Shown: positions 17,193 through 26,641 of the stretch, one piece after another
Layout of the letters: every line of letters begins with the position of its first letter
Numbering within the stretch: position 1 is the first letter of the stretch
Source: CAWGET01 sp963821715
Lineage (GTDB): Bacteria; Bacteroidota; Ignavibacteria; Ignavibacteriales; Melioribacteraceae
Assembly (NCBI GenBank): GCA_963821715.1
Contig: CAWGET010000010.1
Coordinates: 372,001 to 436,000 of the forward strand
DNA length: 64,000 bases
Direction of reading: 5' to 3'
Position numbers and translations under genes: made by a program
Notes under the pieces: generated by a model
Databases searched by the model: none
What the model saw: only the letters and a program-made list of their open reading frames with translations
Told to the model about the DNA's origin: nothing

Positions 17193-19673
17193 ATGTCAAC
17201 AATTTTTGAAAAAATAGTTCCGGTAGCGTTAGAAGAGGAGATGAAATCATCTTACATCGATTACGCAATGTCAGTAATCGTTTCACGCGCACTCCCCGAT
17301 GTTAGAGACGGTTTGAAACCGGTGCATCGGCGGGTTTTATACGGAATGCAGGAATTAGGTTTAGCTTATAATAGATCATATAAAAAATCCGCCAGGATTG
17401 TAGGAGAGGTTCTCGGTAAGTATCATCCCCACGGGGACAGCGCGGTTTATGATACGATGGTGAGAATGGTACAGGAGTTTTCGCTCCGTTATCCATTAGT
17501 CGACGGTCAGGGAAATTTCGGATCGGTTGACGGTGATTCTCCCGCGGCAATTCGTTATACAGAAGCTCGTCTTGCTCGTATTTCCGAAGAAATGCTGCGC
17601 GATCTTGATAAGAACACCGTAAACTTTGCGCCGAACTTCGACGACACGCTTCAAGAGCCAACGGTACTCCCTTCCTATCTTCCCAATTTATTGGTCAATG
17701 GTTCGAGCGGGATTGCGGTTGGAATGGCTACAAATATTCCTCCCCACAACTTGAATGAAGTTATTGATGGGTTAACAGCGCTTATAGATAATCCGTCGCT
17801 TACAAATGAAGATTTAATGCAGTATGTAACCGCTCCCGATTTTCCGACAGGCGGAATAATTTTCGGCTTCGAGGGAGTAAAGGACGCATACACAACAGGA
17901 CGCGGAAGAGTTGTTATAAGAGCGAAAGCTAATGTTGAAACTCTTAAAAACGATCGCGAAAATATAATTGTTACCGAACTTCCCTACCAGGTTAACAAGG
18001 CAAATCTTATAGAAAAAATAGCCGACTTGGTAAGAGCCGGTAAACTGACCGATATTTCCAACATCAGAGATGAATCCGACCGTGACGGTTTACGCGTTGT
18101 GATTGAAACAAAACGCGATGCTCAGCCCGCCGTAATTTTGAATCAGCTTTTTAAGCATACGCAGATGCAAGTAACTTTCGGCGTGATTATGCTGGCGTTG
18201 GTTAACGGAACGCCGAAAGTGCTGACGCTTAACCAGATGATGCAGCATTTTATCGATCACCGTATGGATGTGCTGATACGTAGAACCAAATACGAACTGG
18301 AAGCGGCGGAACGGAGAGCGCATATTTTAGAAGGCTATATAATAGCGCTCGATAACATCGACGAAGTTATTGAAACAATCAAGAAATCTAATGACGTTCA
18401 GGCAGCGCGCACTAATTTAATGAGTAAATTTAAATTATCTGAGATTCAGGCGAAAGCTATTTTGGATATGCGTCTTCAGAGATTGACCGGCCTAGAGCGC
18501 AAGAAAATTGAAGACGAGTATAAAGAAACTCTTCAAATAATTGAAAGACTAAGAGGAATTCTCGACAGCGAAAGCCGGAGATTTAAGATAATCAAAGAAG
18601 AATTAATTGCATTGAAGGAAAGATACGGCGATCCGCGAAGAACAGAAGTCATCAAAAATTATAAAGAATTTTCAATCGAAGATATAATTGCCGAAGAAGA
18701 TGTTGTGGTTACAATATCGCACCGAGGATTTATAAAAAGAATTCCTGTGAGCGGATACAGACGACAAGGCCGTGGCGGCAAGGGAGTTACCGGAGCCGGA
18801 ACTAAGGAAGAAGATTTCATAGAGCATATGTTTATCAGCTCTACACATAATTACCTGATGTTCTTTACCGATAAAGGTAAATGTTACTGGCTTAAAGTTC
18901 ATGAAATACCCGAAGCAGGAAGAGCTGCGCGCGGAAGATCTATCCAAAATCTTATTGAAAAAGAAAAAGATGAATATATTACCGCGTTTGTATCTGTTAA
19001 AGAATTTTCGGATGATAAATATCTGGCAATGGTTACTGAACAGGGAACGATCAAGAAAACCGCTCTTTCCGCTTATTCAAACGTTAGAAGAGGCGGAATT
19101 AACGCCATAAATCTTGTTGAAGGTGACAGACTAATAGAAGTTAAAATGACCGACGGCACAAACGATATAATTATCGGAACGCGTGGCGGTCTTGCAATCA
19201 GATTCCACGAAAATGAAGTCCGCGATATGGGCAGAACCGCAACCGGAGTCCGCGGAATCCGGTTAGGCAAAGACGATTCTGTTGTAGGCTTTATCGTAGT
19301 TAGCAGATCTTCTACGCTTTTGGTTGTTACTGATAAAGGATTCGGAAAGAGAAGCGCAATAGCCGACTACCGTCTAACAAAAAGAGGCGGAAAAGGAATC
19401 AAGACTATCAAAGCCGGAGACAGAAACGGCAAACTTATTGCGATGAAAGAAGTAAGCGATCAGGATGAACTTGTTATAATAACAGAAAGCGGGATGGTTC
19501 TGCGCCAAAGCGTTAAAGCTTTAAGGGTGATGGGACGCAATACTCAGGGAGTAAGGCTTATCCGTTTGAACGAAGGAGATTCCATTGCAGATATCGCAAG
19601 AATAGTTACAGAAGAAGGTGATATTGAAGACGCTGTTGATAACACCATAGACGATCAGGAAACAATGCTCTAA
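17193..19673 (+). CDS. gyrA: DNA gyrase subunit A
   Basis: An 826-residue gyrase breakage-reunion subunit. The catalytic Tyr122 lies in RYTEARL. The quinolone-determining region reads HPHGDSAVYDTMVRM, with the Ser and Asp of drug-sensitive enzymes. The C-terminal beta-pinwheel begins near residue 510 and contains the GyrA-box-like QGRGGKG, which separates it from ParC. The tail is acidic. It follows gyrB closely. The next gene starts 20 bases downstream. Confidence 0.96.
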   Translation: MSTIFEKIVPVALEEEMKSSYIDYAMSVIVSRALPDVRDGLKPVHRRVLYGMQELGLAYNRSYKKSARIVGEVLGKYHPHGDSAVYDTMVRMVQEFSLRYPLVDGQGNFGSVDGDSPAAIRYTEARLARISEEMLRDLDKNTVNFAPNFDDTLQEPTVLPSYLPNLLVNGSSGIAVGMATNIPPHNLNEVIDGLTALIDNPSLTNEDLMQYVTAPDFPTGGIIFGFEGVKDAYTTGRGRVVIRAKANVETLKNDRENIIVTELPYQVNKANLIEKIADLVRAGKLTDISNIRDESDRDGLRVVIETKRDAQPAVILNQLFKHTQMQVTFGVIMLALVNGTPKVLTLNQMMQHFIDHRMDVLIRRTKYELEAAERRAHILEGYIIALDNIDEVIETIKKSNDVQAARTNLMSKFKLSEIQAKAILDMRLQRLTGLERKKIEDEYKETLQIIERLRGILDSESRRFKIIKEELIALKERYGDPRRTEVIKNYKEFSIEDIIAEEDVVVTISHRGFIKRIPVSGYRRQGRGGKGVTGAGTKEEDFIEHMFISSTHNYLMFFTDKGKCYWLKVHEIPEAGRAARGRSIQNLIEKEKDEYITAFVSVKEFSDDKYLAMVTEQGTIKKTALSAYSNVRRGGINAINLVEGDRLIEVKMTDGTNDIIIGTRGGLAIRFHENEVRDMGRTATGVRGIRLGKDDSVVGFIVVSRSSTLLVVTDKGFGKRSAIADYRLTKRGGKGIKTIKAGDRNGKLIAMKEVSDQDELVIITESGMVLRQSVKALRVMGRNTQGVRLIRLNEGDSIADIARIVTEEGDIEDAVDNTIDDQETML

Positions 19674-19693
19674 AATATAAAAGGTAAATAAAA

Positions 19694-20905
19694 ATGTCAC
19701 ATAACAAAAATTTACATTTCGATTCAAAATGTGTTCACTCGGGAATAGGCGATTATGAACATGGTCCGGTAGTTCCTCCTATTTATCAGACGTCTACATT
19801 CAAGTTCAATTCGGCAGATGAAGGCGCTTCGATCTTCAAAGGAGAGAAAGAAGGTTTTATCTACACCCGAATGGGAAATCCAACCATCAACGCAATGGAA
19901 GACGCTGTTGCCGAATTGGAAGGTGGATACAGAGCCCTAGGATGCGCCAGCGGAATGGCGGCGATACATACAGTCTTTGCTTCCTTTCTTAAAGCGGGTG
20001 ACCACGCAGTCTGCTCTAAAGCAGTTTACGGACCGACGAATACTTTGCTGAAAGATTTCTTCTCTCATTTTGATATTAAATCTACTTTTGTTCACACTTC
20101 TAATTTGGAAGAAGTTGCAAACGCAATTACTCCGGAAACAAAAGTAATATTTGTTGAAACTCCAGGAAACCCTACGCTGGAAGTTTCCGATCTAACGGAA
20201 ATTTCGAAAATTGCGCATCAAAAAAACATTAAAGTTGTTGTGGATAATACTTTTATGAGTCCGGCTCTTCAAAAACCTTTTGATCTCGGAGTAGATGTTA
20301 TTATCCATAGTATGACAAAATTCTTAAACGGTCACGCTGACGTTGTAGCCGGGATTATAGTAGCAAAAACGGAAGAAGATTATAAAGTTATGCGGAAGGT
20401 ATTGAATCAGATCGGTGGAGTTATCGATCCGTTCAATTCATTTTTAGTTCATCGCGGATTAAAAACTTTATCGTTAAGAATGGCTCGACACTCTGAAAAT
20501 TCGATAAAAATAGCAAAATTCCTGGAAGATCATCCGCAGGTTGAGAAAGTTTATTATCCCGGTCTTCCGTCTCATCCGCAATATGAAACCGGACAAAAGC
20601 AGCATAAAAGCGGCGGCGGAATGATTTCCTTCGAGTTAAAAGAAGGATACGATGCCGGGAAAATTGTGATGGATAACGTAAACCTTTGTATCCTTGCCGT
20701 CAGTCTCGGCGGAGTTGAAACGCTTATTCAGCATCCGGCAAGTATGACTCATTTATCTATGGGAAAAGAAGCGCGCGAAGCTGCCGGAATTTCGGAAGGA
20801 TTGGTGAGATTATCGGTTGGAATTGAAGACGCCGACGATCTGATAGGCGATCTCGAAAACGCCTTCAAAAAGATTGAAGAAAAGCTGGAAACTTCGGTTA
20901 GTTAA
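19694..20905 (+). CDS. PLP-dependent methionine gamma-lyase/cystathionine-lyase family enzyme
   Basis: A 403-residue Cys/Met metabolism PLP enzyme. The cofactor Lys209 lies in SMTKFLNGH. Tyr and Arg in FIYTRMGNPT and the YG of VYGPTNTLL fit phosphate and substrate binding. The overall sequence resembles methionine gamma-lyase (methionine to methanethiol, ammonia and 2-oxobutyrate). The Cys that marks classical MGL after the YG is Pro here, so cystathionine gamma-lyase or gamma-synthase activity is possible. It lies 20 bases after gyrA and may be read through from it. Confidence 0.85.
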   Translation: MSHNKNLHFDSKCVHSGIGDYEHGPVVPPIYQTSTFKFNSADEGASIFKGEKEGFIYTRMGNPTINAMEDAVAELEGGYRALGCASGMAAIHTVFASFLKAGDHAVCSKAVYGPTNTLLKDFFSHFDIKSTFVHTSNLEEVANAITPETKVIFVETPGNPTLEVSDLTEISKIAHQKNIKVVVDNTFMSPALQKPFDLGVDVIIHSMTKFLNGHADVVAGIIVAKTEEDYKVMRKVLNQIGGVIDPFNSFLVHRGLKTLSLRMARHSENSIKIAKFLEDHPQVEKVYYPGLPSHPQYETGQKQHKSGGGMISFELKEGYDAGKIVMDNVNLCILAVSLGGVETLIQHPASMTHLSMGKEAREAAGISEGLVRLSVGIEDADDLIGDLENAFKKIEEKLETSVS

Positions 20906-20955
20906 AAAATATTTTTGACCTCATCTAACTGTGCTATAAAAAAATAAGAATGGTC

Positions 20956-21062
20956 ACCCTGAACCTGTCTGCCGACGGGCAGGCTAGTTTCAGGGTCTCC
21001 ATTTTCTTCAAAAGGCATATTAGATTCCGAAATAACCTGCTTGACGCAGGCAAGTTCGGAAT
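20956..21062. repeat. Two adjacent palindromic repeat elements of similar design
   Basis: Element 1 (20956-20996) has outer arms ACCCTGAA and TTCAGGGT around the inner hairpin at 20964-20983, which starts CCTG and ends CAGG. Element 2 (21024-21062) has outer arms ATTCCGAA and TTCGGAAT around CCTGC-ttgac-GCAGG. Both have an 8-bp outer arm plus an inner CCTG/CAGG hairpin. They occupy most of the gap after the lyase gene. I believe similar elements are dispersed in related genomes, but this was not searched. Confidence 0.7.
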
Positions 21063-21184
21063 GACAAAAGCAAGACTTGTGATACAGCCTCAAATAATTT
21101 AACTAATCTTTTTCGAAATTTTATTCATCAAACTTTATTATTTTTAGTTCTTAAATAACTTGACACTTTAATCTTATTTGAATT

Positions 21185-23059
21185 ATGAAAAAAATATTTT
21201 TATTCCTGCTGCTCATTCAACTTACAAATACTTACTCCCAATCTGATTCAATTTATCTTCCGCTCGAATTTCAAAAAGCTTATGAAAACGGGACTAGATC
21301 GCTCGACGGAAATCCGGGCGAAAATTACTGGCAGAACAGATCCGATTACAAAATTAAAGCAGAGTTTGATCCGGTCTCTCGGGAATTAAACGGCGAAGAA
21401 GAAATAACATATCACAATAATAGTCCGCACGAACTTTATAGAATAGTGATCCGGCTTTATCAAAATATTTATGAAAAAGGAAATCTGCGCGACTTCAGCG
21501 TAAGCCCGAAAGATTTAACCGACGGAGTTGAGATAACTAATTTACTTTTTAACGATGAAAAAATTGATTTGGATTCATCAACTTCCGCTTACGGAACGAA
21601 TCTCATCTTAAAACTTAATAATCCTCTGCAGCCGAACGATAGTGCTAAAATTGAGATCGGCTGGAATTTTATTCTTCCAAAGAATACAAGAATTAGAATG
21701 GGTTCTTACGATACTTCCCACGCGGTAATTGCGTATTGGTATCCGCAGATTTCTGTTTATGACGACATCGATGGATGGGACGGATGGAATTATTCCGGCA
21801 TCCAGGAATTTTATAACGACTTCGGAAATTACGATGTAGAAATATCTGTTCCATCTAACTATGCTGTTTGGGCAACCGGACTTCTTAAAAACGCAAGCGA
21901 AATTTTGAAAGATGAATATCTTCAAAAATATAATAAGGCTTTAACCTCCGACGAGGTCGTTCGAATAATAGAAAAAGAAGATTTGGAAAATGGCAATATT
22001 TTTATCGGAGACTCAACATCGACTTGGAAATTCAGGGCCGAATATGTCCCCGATTTTGCTTTCGCTGTCGCGAATAATTTTTTGTGGGACGGCGCTTCCG
22101 TAAAATTAGATAACGGTAAATCTGTTTTTACCGACGCGGCTTACGATCCGGGATCTAAAGATTTTTACGATGTTGTTAAAATTGCAAAGGCGACGGTAAA
22201 AAGTTTATCGGAAGAAATGCCGGGCGTTCCCTTTCCTTATCCGGCAATAACCGTTTTTAACGGATCGGGCGGAATGGAATTTCCGATGATCGTGAACGAC
22301 GGCTCGTTTGAGTCGCTCGCATCTACAGTTCATGTAACTTCTCACGAGATCGCGCATACATATTTCCCGTTTTATATGGGAACGAACGAACGAAAATACG
22401 CCTGGATGGATGAAGGCTGGGCTACAATGCTTCCTTACGAACTTCAAATGGAACTGGACACTACTTACGATCCGATCATGAAAAATAATTTATCTTACCA
22501 AACTTACGCCGGTAAGGAATTGGATTTTCCGATGATCCATTCTTCGATTGTATTGCGAGGTGATTCTTACAGAACAGCCTCTTACAGGAGACCGGGAGCC
22601 GCGTACTATTTCTTAAAAGATGCTTTGGGAGAAGAAGTTTTTTCCAAAGCATTAAAAGAATACATCAACAGATGGAACGGGAAACATCCCGCGCCGTACG
22701 ATTTCTTTTTTACCTTCAACGATATGACAGGCGAAGATTTGAATTGGTTTTGGAAGCCCTGGTTTTTTGAATTCGGTTATCCGGATCTAGCGATAAAAGA
22801 CTCGGACGGAAAAAATTCCGTCATCATAAAAAAGGAAGGAAATATACCCGTTCCGGTAAAACTAGAAATTTATGACGAAGACGGTTTGCGGGAAGAGATT
22901 TACAAGAGCGTGATTGTCTGGAAAGATAAAAATGAAATCGAGATTGAAATTCCGGATAAAGAATCCGTCGAAAAAATCGAGTTGGGAAGCGTAAAAATTC
23001 CTGATGTGAATAGGGGAAATAATGTTTTGATTTTCTCTCAAGAGAACTCAAATAGGTAA
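21185..23059 (+). CDS. Exported M1-family zinc metallopeptidase
   Basis: A 624-residue protein with a signal peptide (about 1-19). The zinc site is HEIAH at 387-391 with the third ligand Glu410 in MDEGW, which is the exact M1 spacing. GGMEFPMIV upstream corresponds to the GxMEN exopeptidase motif. An N-terminal beta domain and a C-terminal beta domain flank the catalytic part. It is probably a periplasmic or surface aminopeptidase. The long ERAP-type C-terminal domain is absent. Confidence 0.88.
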   Translation: MKKIFLFLLLIQLTNTYSQSDSIYLPLEFQKAYENGTRSLDGNPGENYWQNRSDYKIKAEFDPVSRELNGEEEITYHNNSPHELYRIVIRLYQNIYEKGNLRDFSVSPKDLTDGVEITNLLFNDEKIDLDSSTSAYGTNLILKLNNPLQPNDSAKIEIGWNFILPKNTRIRMGSYDTSHAVIAYWYPQISVYDDIDGWDGWNYSGIQEFYNDFGNYDVEISVPSNYAVWATGLLKNASEILKDEYLQKYNKALTSDEVVRIIEKEDLENGNIFIGDSTSTWKFRAEYVPDFAFAVANNFLWDGASVKLDNGKSVFTDAAYDPGSKDFYDVVKIAKATVKSLSEEMPGVPFPYPAITVFNGSGGMEFPMIVNDGSFESLASTVHVTSHEIAHTYFPFYMGTNERKYAWMDEGWATMLPYELQMELDTTYDPIMKNNLSYQTYAGKELDFPMIHSSIVLRGDSYRTASYRRPGAAYYFLKDALGEEVFSKALKEYINRWNGKHPAPYDFFFTFNDMTGEDLNWFWKPWFFEFGYPDLAIKDSDGKNSVIIKKEGNIPVPVKLEIYDEDGLREEIYKSVIVWKDKNEIEIEIPDKESVEKIELGSVKIPDVNRGNNVLIFSQENSNR

Positions 23060-23068
23060 TAAAACATT

Positions 23069-23266
23069 ATGAACAAAAACAGTGTTATGAAAAAGAAAAA
23101 ACTTTTTCTTGTAATGAGTTTGATTGCTACTTTGATTGTAACCGTTTCAAGCGCCATTGTTGCTTTGGAAGAAGTCAGATTAGTGACAGTTATATCTCTC
23201 ACAGCTGGTTCATTTGGAGCCGGAGCATCGGTTGTTTTACTGATTTATAAATTGAAAAAAAGCTAG
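23069..23266 (+). CDS. Small two-helix membrane protein, unknown
   Basis: A 65-residue protein with a basic N-terminus, two hydrophobic segments (about 14-32 and 40-60) and a KLKKS tail. It starts nine bases after the metallopeptidase gene. A second ATG lies six codons in. No family is recognised. Its length and hydrophobicity make it a plausible real gene but not a certain one. Confidence 0.5.
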   Translation: MNKNSVMKKKKLFLVMSLIATLIVTVSSAIVALEEVRLVTVISLTAGSFGAGASVVLLIYKLKKS

Positions 23267-23448
23267 AAATACAAATAATCTTTTTGTTTTTTAATAAAAA
23301 CAGTCAACTAATATATTAGTAAACCTATGATAATGTCTTACCTTATTATTTTAGGTCAGAAATAAATAACGCCGCAAAATTTTTTATTTCAATCTTACTA
23401 TCCTATCTTTAATAATTGAAATTTAAGAAATAAGTTAAGGAGCATTTT

Positions 23449-24321
23449 ATGTGGTTTATAATTGCCATCATAGTTTTTATTGTTGCGTTAGTTAGTTTTT
23501 TCAATCTTCGTAAGACCGGTAAAAAACAGGAGGCGAATGTTTCGTTGCTCGCAATGGTTGCAGCAATTGCAATTGCGTTGTTTCAACTCTTTACCGTAAT
23601 TCCGGCCGGAATGGTCGGCGTGGTGGATTTCTTCGGAAATGTAAGCGACCAAACATTGAAATCGGGAGTTAACGTTGTTAATCCGCTTGCGCGTGTAGTG
23701 AAGTTCAGCATCAAAACCCAGGAAATGAAAGAAGTGATGAACGTTCCTTCCAAAGAAGGCTTGGGCGTCGAGCTTGAAATAAGTCTTCTTTACAGTCTGG
23801 ATCCTGATAACGCATCTAAAATTTATAAAACTGTCGGACAAAATTATGCGGAAATAATTTTAACTCCACAGTTCCGGTCGGTTGTTCGCGGAGTAACCGC
23901 CAGATACGAAGCTAAAGCATTATACACAGTTTCGCGCGACATTTTAGCAGAAGAAATAAAGACAGAGCTCGACGGACTTGTAGGTCCGCGCGGAATAACA
24001 ATTGAAGCGGCGCCGTTGCGTCAGATAGAATTGCCAGCCGGATTGCTCGTATCGATTGAAGAAAAATTGAAAGCCGAGCAGGAAAGTCAGAGGATGGCAT
24101 TTGTGCTGAACAAAGAAACTCAGGAAGCCGAAAGAAAAAGAATTGAAGCGAAAGGAATTGCCGATTTTCAGGATATCGTTTCCAAAGGAATAAGCAAACA
24201 GCTTTTAGAATGGAAAGGAATTGAAGCTACGGAAAAACTTTCGGAATCTCCAAACTCCAAAGTGATTATTATCGGCGCCGGAGAAAATGGACTTCCGGTG
24301 ATTCTGGGCGGCGGAAATTAA
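23449..24321 (+). CDS. SPFH/prohibitin-family membrane protein
   Basis: A 290-residue protein with two N-terminal hydrophobic segments (about 1-19 and 32-58) followed by a band-7/SPFH domain (about 55-230). The domain contains VGVVDFFGNV and a prohibitin-like region around RGITIEAAPLRQIELP. The end is an Ala/Glu-rich helix with EKLKAEQESQRM. Such proteins scaffold membrane domains and often control membrane proteases such as FtsH. A strong AAGGAG precedes the ATG. The broken DUF971 gene follows after three bases. Confidence 0.87.
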   Translation: MWFIIAIIVFIVALVSFFNLRKTGKKQEANVSLLAMVAAIAIALFQLFTVIPAGMVGVVDFFGNVSDQTLKSGVNVVNPLARVVKFSIKTQEMKEVMNVPSKEGLGVELEISLLYSLDPDNASKIYKTVGQNYAEIILTPQFRSVVRGVTARYEAKALYTVSRDILAEEIKTELDGLVGPRGITIEAAPLRQIELPAGLLVSIEEKLKAEQESQRMAFVLNKETQEAERKRIEAKGIADFQDIVSKGISKQLLEWKGIEATEKLSESPNSKVIIIGAGENGLPVILGGGN

Positions 24322-24324
24322 AAA

Positions 24325-24650
24325 ATGATCTCGCCTATTAAAATTAAATTAAATAAAGCTGATTCTTCTTTATTAATTGAATGGAGCGACGGGAAGAGAA
24401 TAATATTTATCCGTTAAAGTTTTTACGCGATGAATCTCCCGACGCCGGAAACAAAGGGGAAACGATTCTTTGGCGGCATTACGATCCAACTCATAAGTCG
24501 GATGAAGAGAAACCAGGAATGTATGAAGTGGAAAAAATTGAAGTAGTCGGAAGTTATGCGATTAATATAAAATGGAAAGACGGATACGATTACGGAATTT
24601 ATTCGTATGAATTATTGAGGGAAATGGGAGAAGAGTTAGCGCAGAGGTAA
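24325..24650 (+). pseudogene. DUF971 protein gene interrupted by a one-base deletion
   Basis: The frame from ATG 24325 reads through IEWSDGKR and stops at TAA 24415. The frame opening at 24381 continues with NNIYPLKFLRDESPD and ends at 24650. Joined, they give a DUF971 (gamma-butyrobetaine hydroxylase N-terminal-like) domain of about 108 residues with its W-x-DG and YPLxFLR motifs. One missing A at AAGAGAAT (about 24393-24401) restores a single frame. The cause may be a sequencing error or real decay. The gene follows the SPFH gene by three bases. Confidence 0.75.
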
Positions 24651-24669
24651 TCTGTTTTTGTTTTATGGT

Positions 24670-24823
24670 GCTAAAGCCCTAACTCTTTTTTGTAATATCT
24701 TATCCGTCGGCTAAAGCCGACGGCAATAGACTTTATAAATAAACGGCTGGAAAATTGTCAGTCTATTGCCGTTCGCTTTAGCGAACGGAGAAAAAGAGAA
24801 TAAAGAGTAATCGGCTTTAGCCG
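24670..24823. repeat. Nested palindromic repeat element
   Basis: An outer pair GCTAAAGCC (24670-24678) and GGCTTTAGC (24813-24821) encloses two perfect 20-bp palindromes. The first is CCGTCGGCTAAAGCCGACGG (24704-24723) and the second is CCGTTCGCTTTAGCGAACGG (24769-24788). Between these GGCAATAGAC (24722-24731) and GTCTATTGCC (24761-24770) are also inverted repeats. The element can form one long arm with hairpins and carries no gene. It resembles REP/BIME or MITE-like non-autonomous elements. Confidence 0.75.
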
Positions 24824-24854
24824 CATTTTTTGCGTCTCTGTACTAATATAATTT

Positions 24855-25313
24855 TTAATCTCGCGCCGCGCCTTCTGCTAAACTCTTCAAGGCATTTTTT
24901 ACTTTTTCTATTTCGTTTTTGCACTCTTTCAGTTTATGTCGCTTAACTAAATAATCCTGATCGTTATAGACAATCCATACTTTTCCTTCATCGTCTTCGT
25001 AGATAAGCATTTTTTGTGGAAGATCGATGGCGTAAGTTTTTTCACATTTCATTATCGGCGTTCCAAGTTTCGGATTACCGAAAATCAAAACAACGGTCGG
25101 TTTCATTTTAAGTCCCGCGTTTTCCGCGTTCTTTCGATGATTAATTTTCGTAAAGAAAGTCAATCCTTTTTCTTTGATCAGGTTTTTCATTTTTGAAGCA
25201 GTTTCTTCAACACTATGTTTACTCTCAACTTTGATAAGTCCATTGGCATCTTGTGCAATATTAACGGAATAAAAAATGAATAGTAAAAACATTGAAACAA
25301 TTATTTTTCTCAT
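24855..25313 (-). CDS. Exported DUF302 protein
   Basis: A 152-residue protein with a signal peptide followed by a DUF302 domain. Family features are VESKHSVEETASKMKNLI, LIFGNPKLGTPIMK, AIDLPQKMLIYED and VWIVYNDQDYLVKRH. The biochemical role of DUF302 is unknown, although it often occurs with periplasmic redox and sulfur genes. I chose the ATG at 25313, with GGAG upstream, over the ATG pair at 25328. It is the last gene of the minus-strand envelope cluster and lies 11 bases after the porin. Confidence 0.85.
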   Translation of the reverse strand: MRKIIVSMFLLFIFYSVNIAQDANGLIKVESKHSVEETASKMKNLIKEKGLTFFTKINHRKNAENAGLKMKPTVVLIFGNPKLGTPIMKCEKTYAIDLPQKMLIYEDDEGKVWIVYNDQDYLVKRHKLKECKNEIEKVKNALKSLAEGAARD

Positions 25314-25324
25314 ATATAACTCCA

Positions 25325-26608
25325 TCATTTAAATATTAAAGTTAATTGTGCCATAATTCGATTATCAACAGAAGGATTCCATTCGTTTTCTCTAAGTTCA
25401 TAATTTATAACTGAACGCACTCTCGGATGGAAAAAATATTGAAATCCAAAAGTCATGGTTGTTTGAGAAACTTTTTGAGATAGAACATCACCATTATCGG
25501 GATTGTAAAAAGAATAGCGGAAGTCTAACTCAGCGCTTTTATTAAAAAAAGGAAACCGGCAGCCAAAATCTGCGTAATATCCGAATGCTTCAAGATCAGA
25601 ATGAGGCACGCCGTGGCCCGAAACGGAAGAATTTTGTGTAAAGTATCTCAAATCTTCATTAACAATTCCGTTAAAAAATCCCGGGGAGTAAATCCATCCG
25701 TCGCCGAAAACAGTTTCACCAATTAAATGAAATCCGGTTTTTTCCCCCATACTTTTATTGAAAATAAATTCAGCGCCGTATCTTAAAATATCATTTTCAA
25801 CTAACAATGCGTTAACCGGAGAACCGTCCAACAATCCGAATGAATAGCCGGTTCTTTTTCCTGTTAAGAACCAGGCTCCGATTTGAAGATTCTCTCTTTT
25901 TGGACCGGATGTCTTATCGAAAACTTTTGCTAAAGTGATTTTCCCGGATACGTCTTTGTTTGCATCATTATCCTGAGCGTCTATTCCATTACCGTTGCTA
26001 AGCATAACTGCATAAGCGAACTCAATAGATTTATCTTTTCCGAAACTCCACCAATCGAAAACCTGAACGCCGATGTCTCTATATGCACCTACTGATCGGT
26101 TTAATCCAAACCGCTGCATCATCATTTCTCCATAAACATCAGAAAACTCAATATAGCTGTGAACTTGAATTGCCTGAAGTCCGTCAAATCCGGTTGGGAG
26201 TTTAAATTGTCCGAATCTTAAGCGCAACGCCGGAATATAATTTATTGAAATGCTCGCATCGGTTAAAGCTACGAAATTTCCTTCAAGTCCGTTCGGATCC
26301 TGAGTAATCCCGTTGTGACCGAATTCGGTTAGCAGAAAATAATTTATTTTACCTTTGGTTTCCGGAACAACTCCCCTTACTCCGAGACGCGCCCGCCTTA
26401 AGTTAAATTCGTTTTTCCTGAAGCTGCTTTCTTCGGGAACGTCGCTTTGATCGTAATAATATGTCGGCTGAATAAATCCCCACAAATTTGCGGTAGGAGC
26501 ATCCTTACTTTCGGTACCTTGAACTTTAAACCAATTTTGAGCCAAAACGTGCGTACCGAAGGTCATAAAAAATATTATCGTCAATGAAAAAAATCTTTTT
26601 AGATTCAT
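25325..26608 (-). CDS. Outer membrane porin, OprO/OprP-like
   Basis: A 427-residue exported beta-barrel. It has a signal peptide (cleavage near AQ at 23-24) and the early segment FNLRRARLGVRGVV typical of the phosphate-selective porin O/P family. Alternating aromatic strands follow, and the protein ends in a hydrophobic terminal Phe-Lys. Members pass anions or oxyanions. The broken solute-binding protein gene directly upstream (33 bases) suggests a common substrate, possibly an oxyanion. No ABC ATPase or permease is nearby. Confidence 0.82.
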   Translation of the reverse strand: MNLKRFFSLTIIFFMTFGTHVLAQNWFKVQGTESKDAPTANLWGFIQPTYYYDQSDVPEESSFRKNEFNLRRARLGVRGVVPETKGKINYFLLTEFGHNGITQDPNGLEGNFVALTDASISINYIPALRLRFGQFKLPTGFDGLQAIQVHSYIEFSDVYGEMMMQRFGLNRSVGAYRDIGVQVFDWWSFGKDKSIEFAYAVMLSNGNGIDAQDNDANKDVSGKITLAKVFDKTSGPKRENLQIGAWFLTGKRTGYSFGLLDGSPVNALLVENDILRYGAEFIFNKSMGEKTGFHLIGETVFGDGWIYSPGFFNGIVNEDLRYFTQNSSVSGHGVPHSDLEAFGYYADFGCRFPFFNKSAELDFRYSFYNPDNGDVLSQKVSQTTMTFGFQYFFHPRVRSVINYELRENEWNPSVDNRIMAQLTLIFK

Positions 26609-26641
26609 TTAATTCTCCCTCTGAATAAATAAACATCAATT

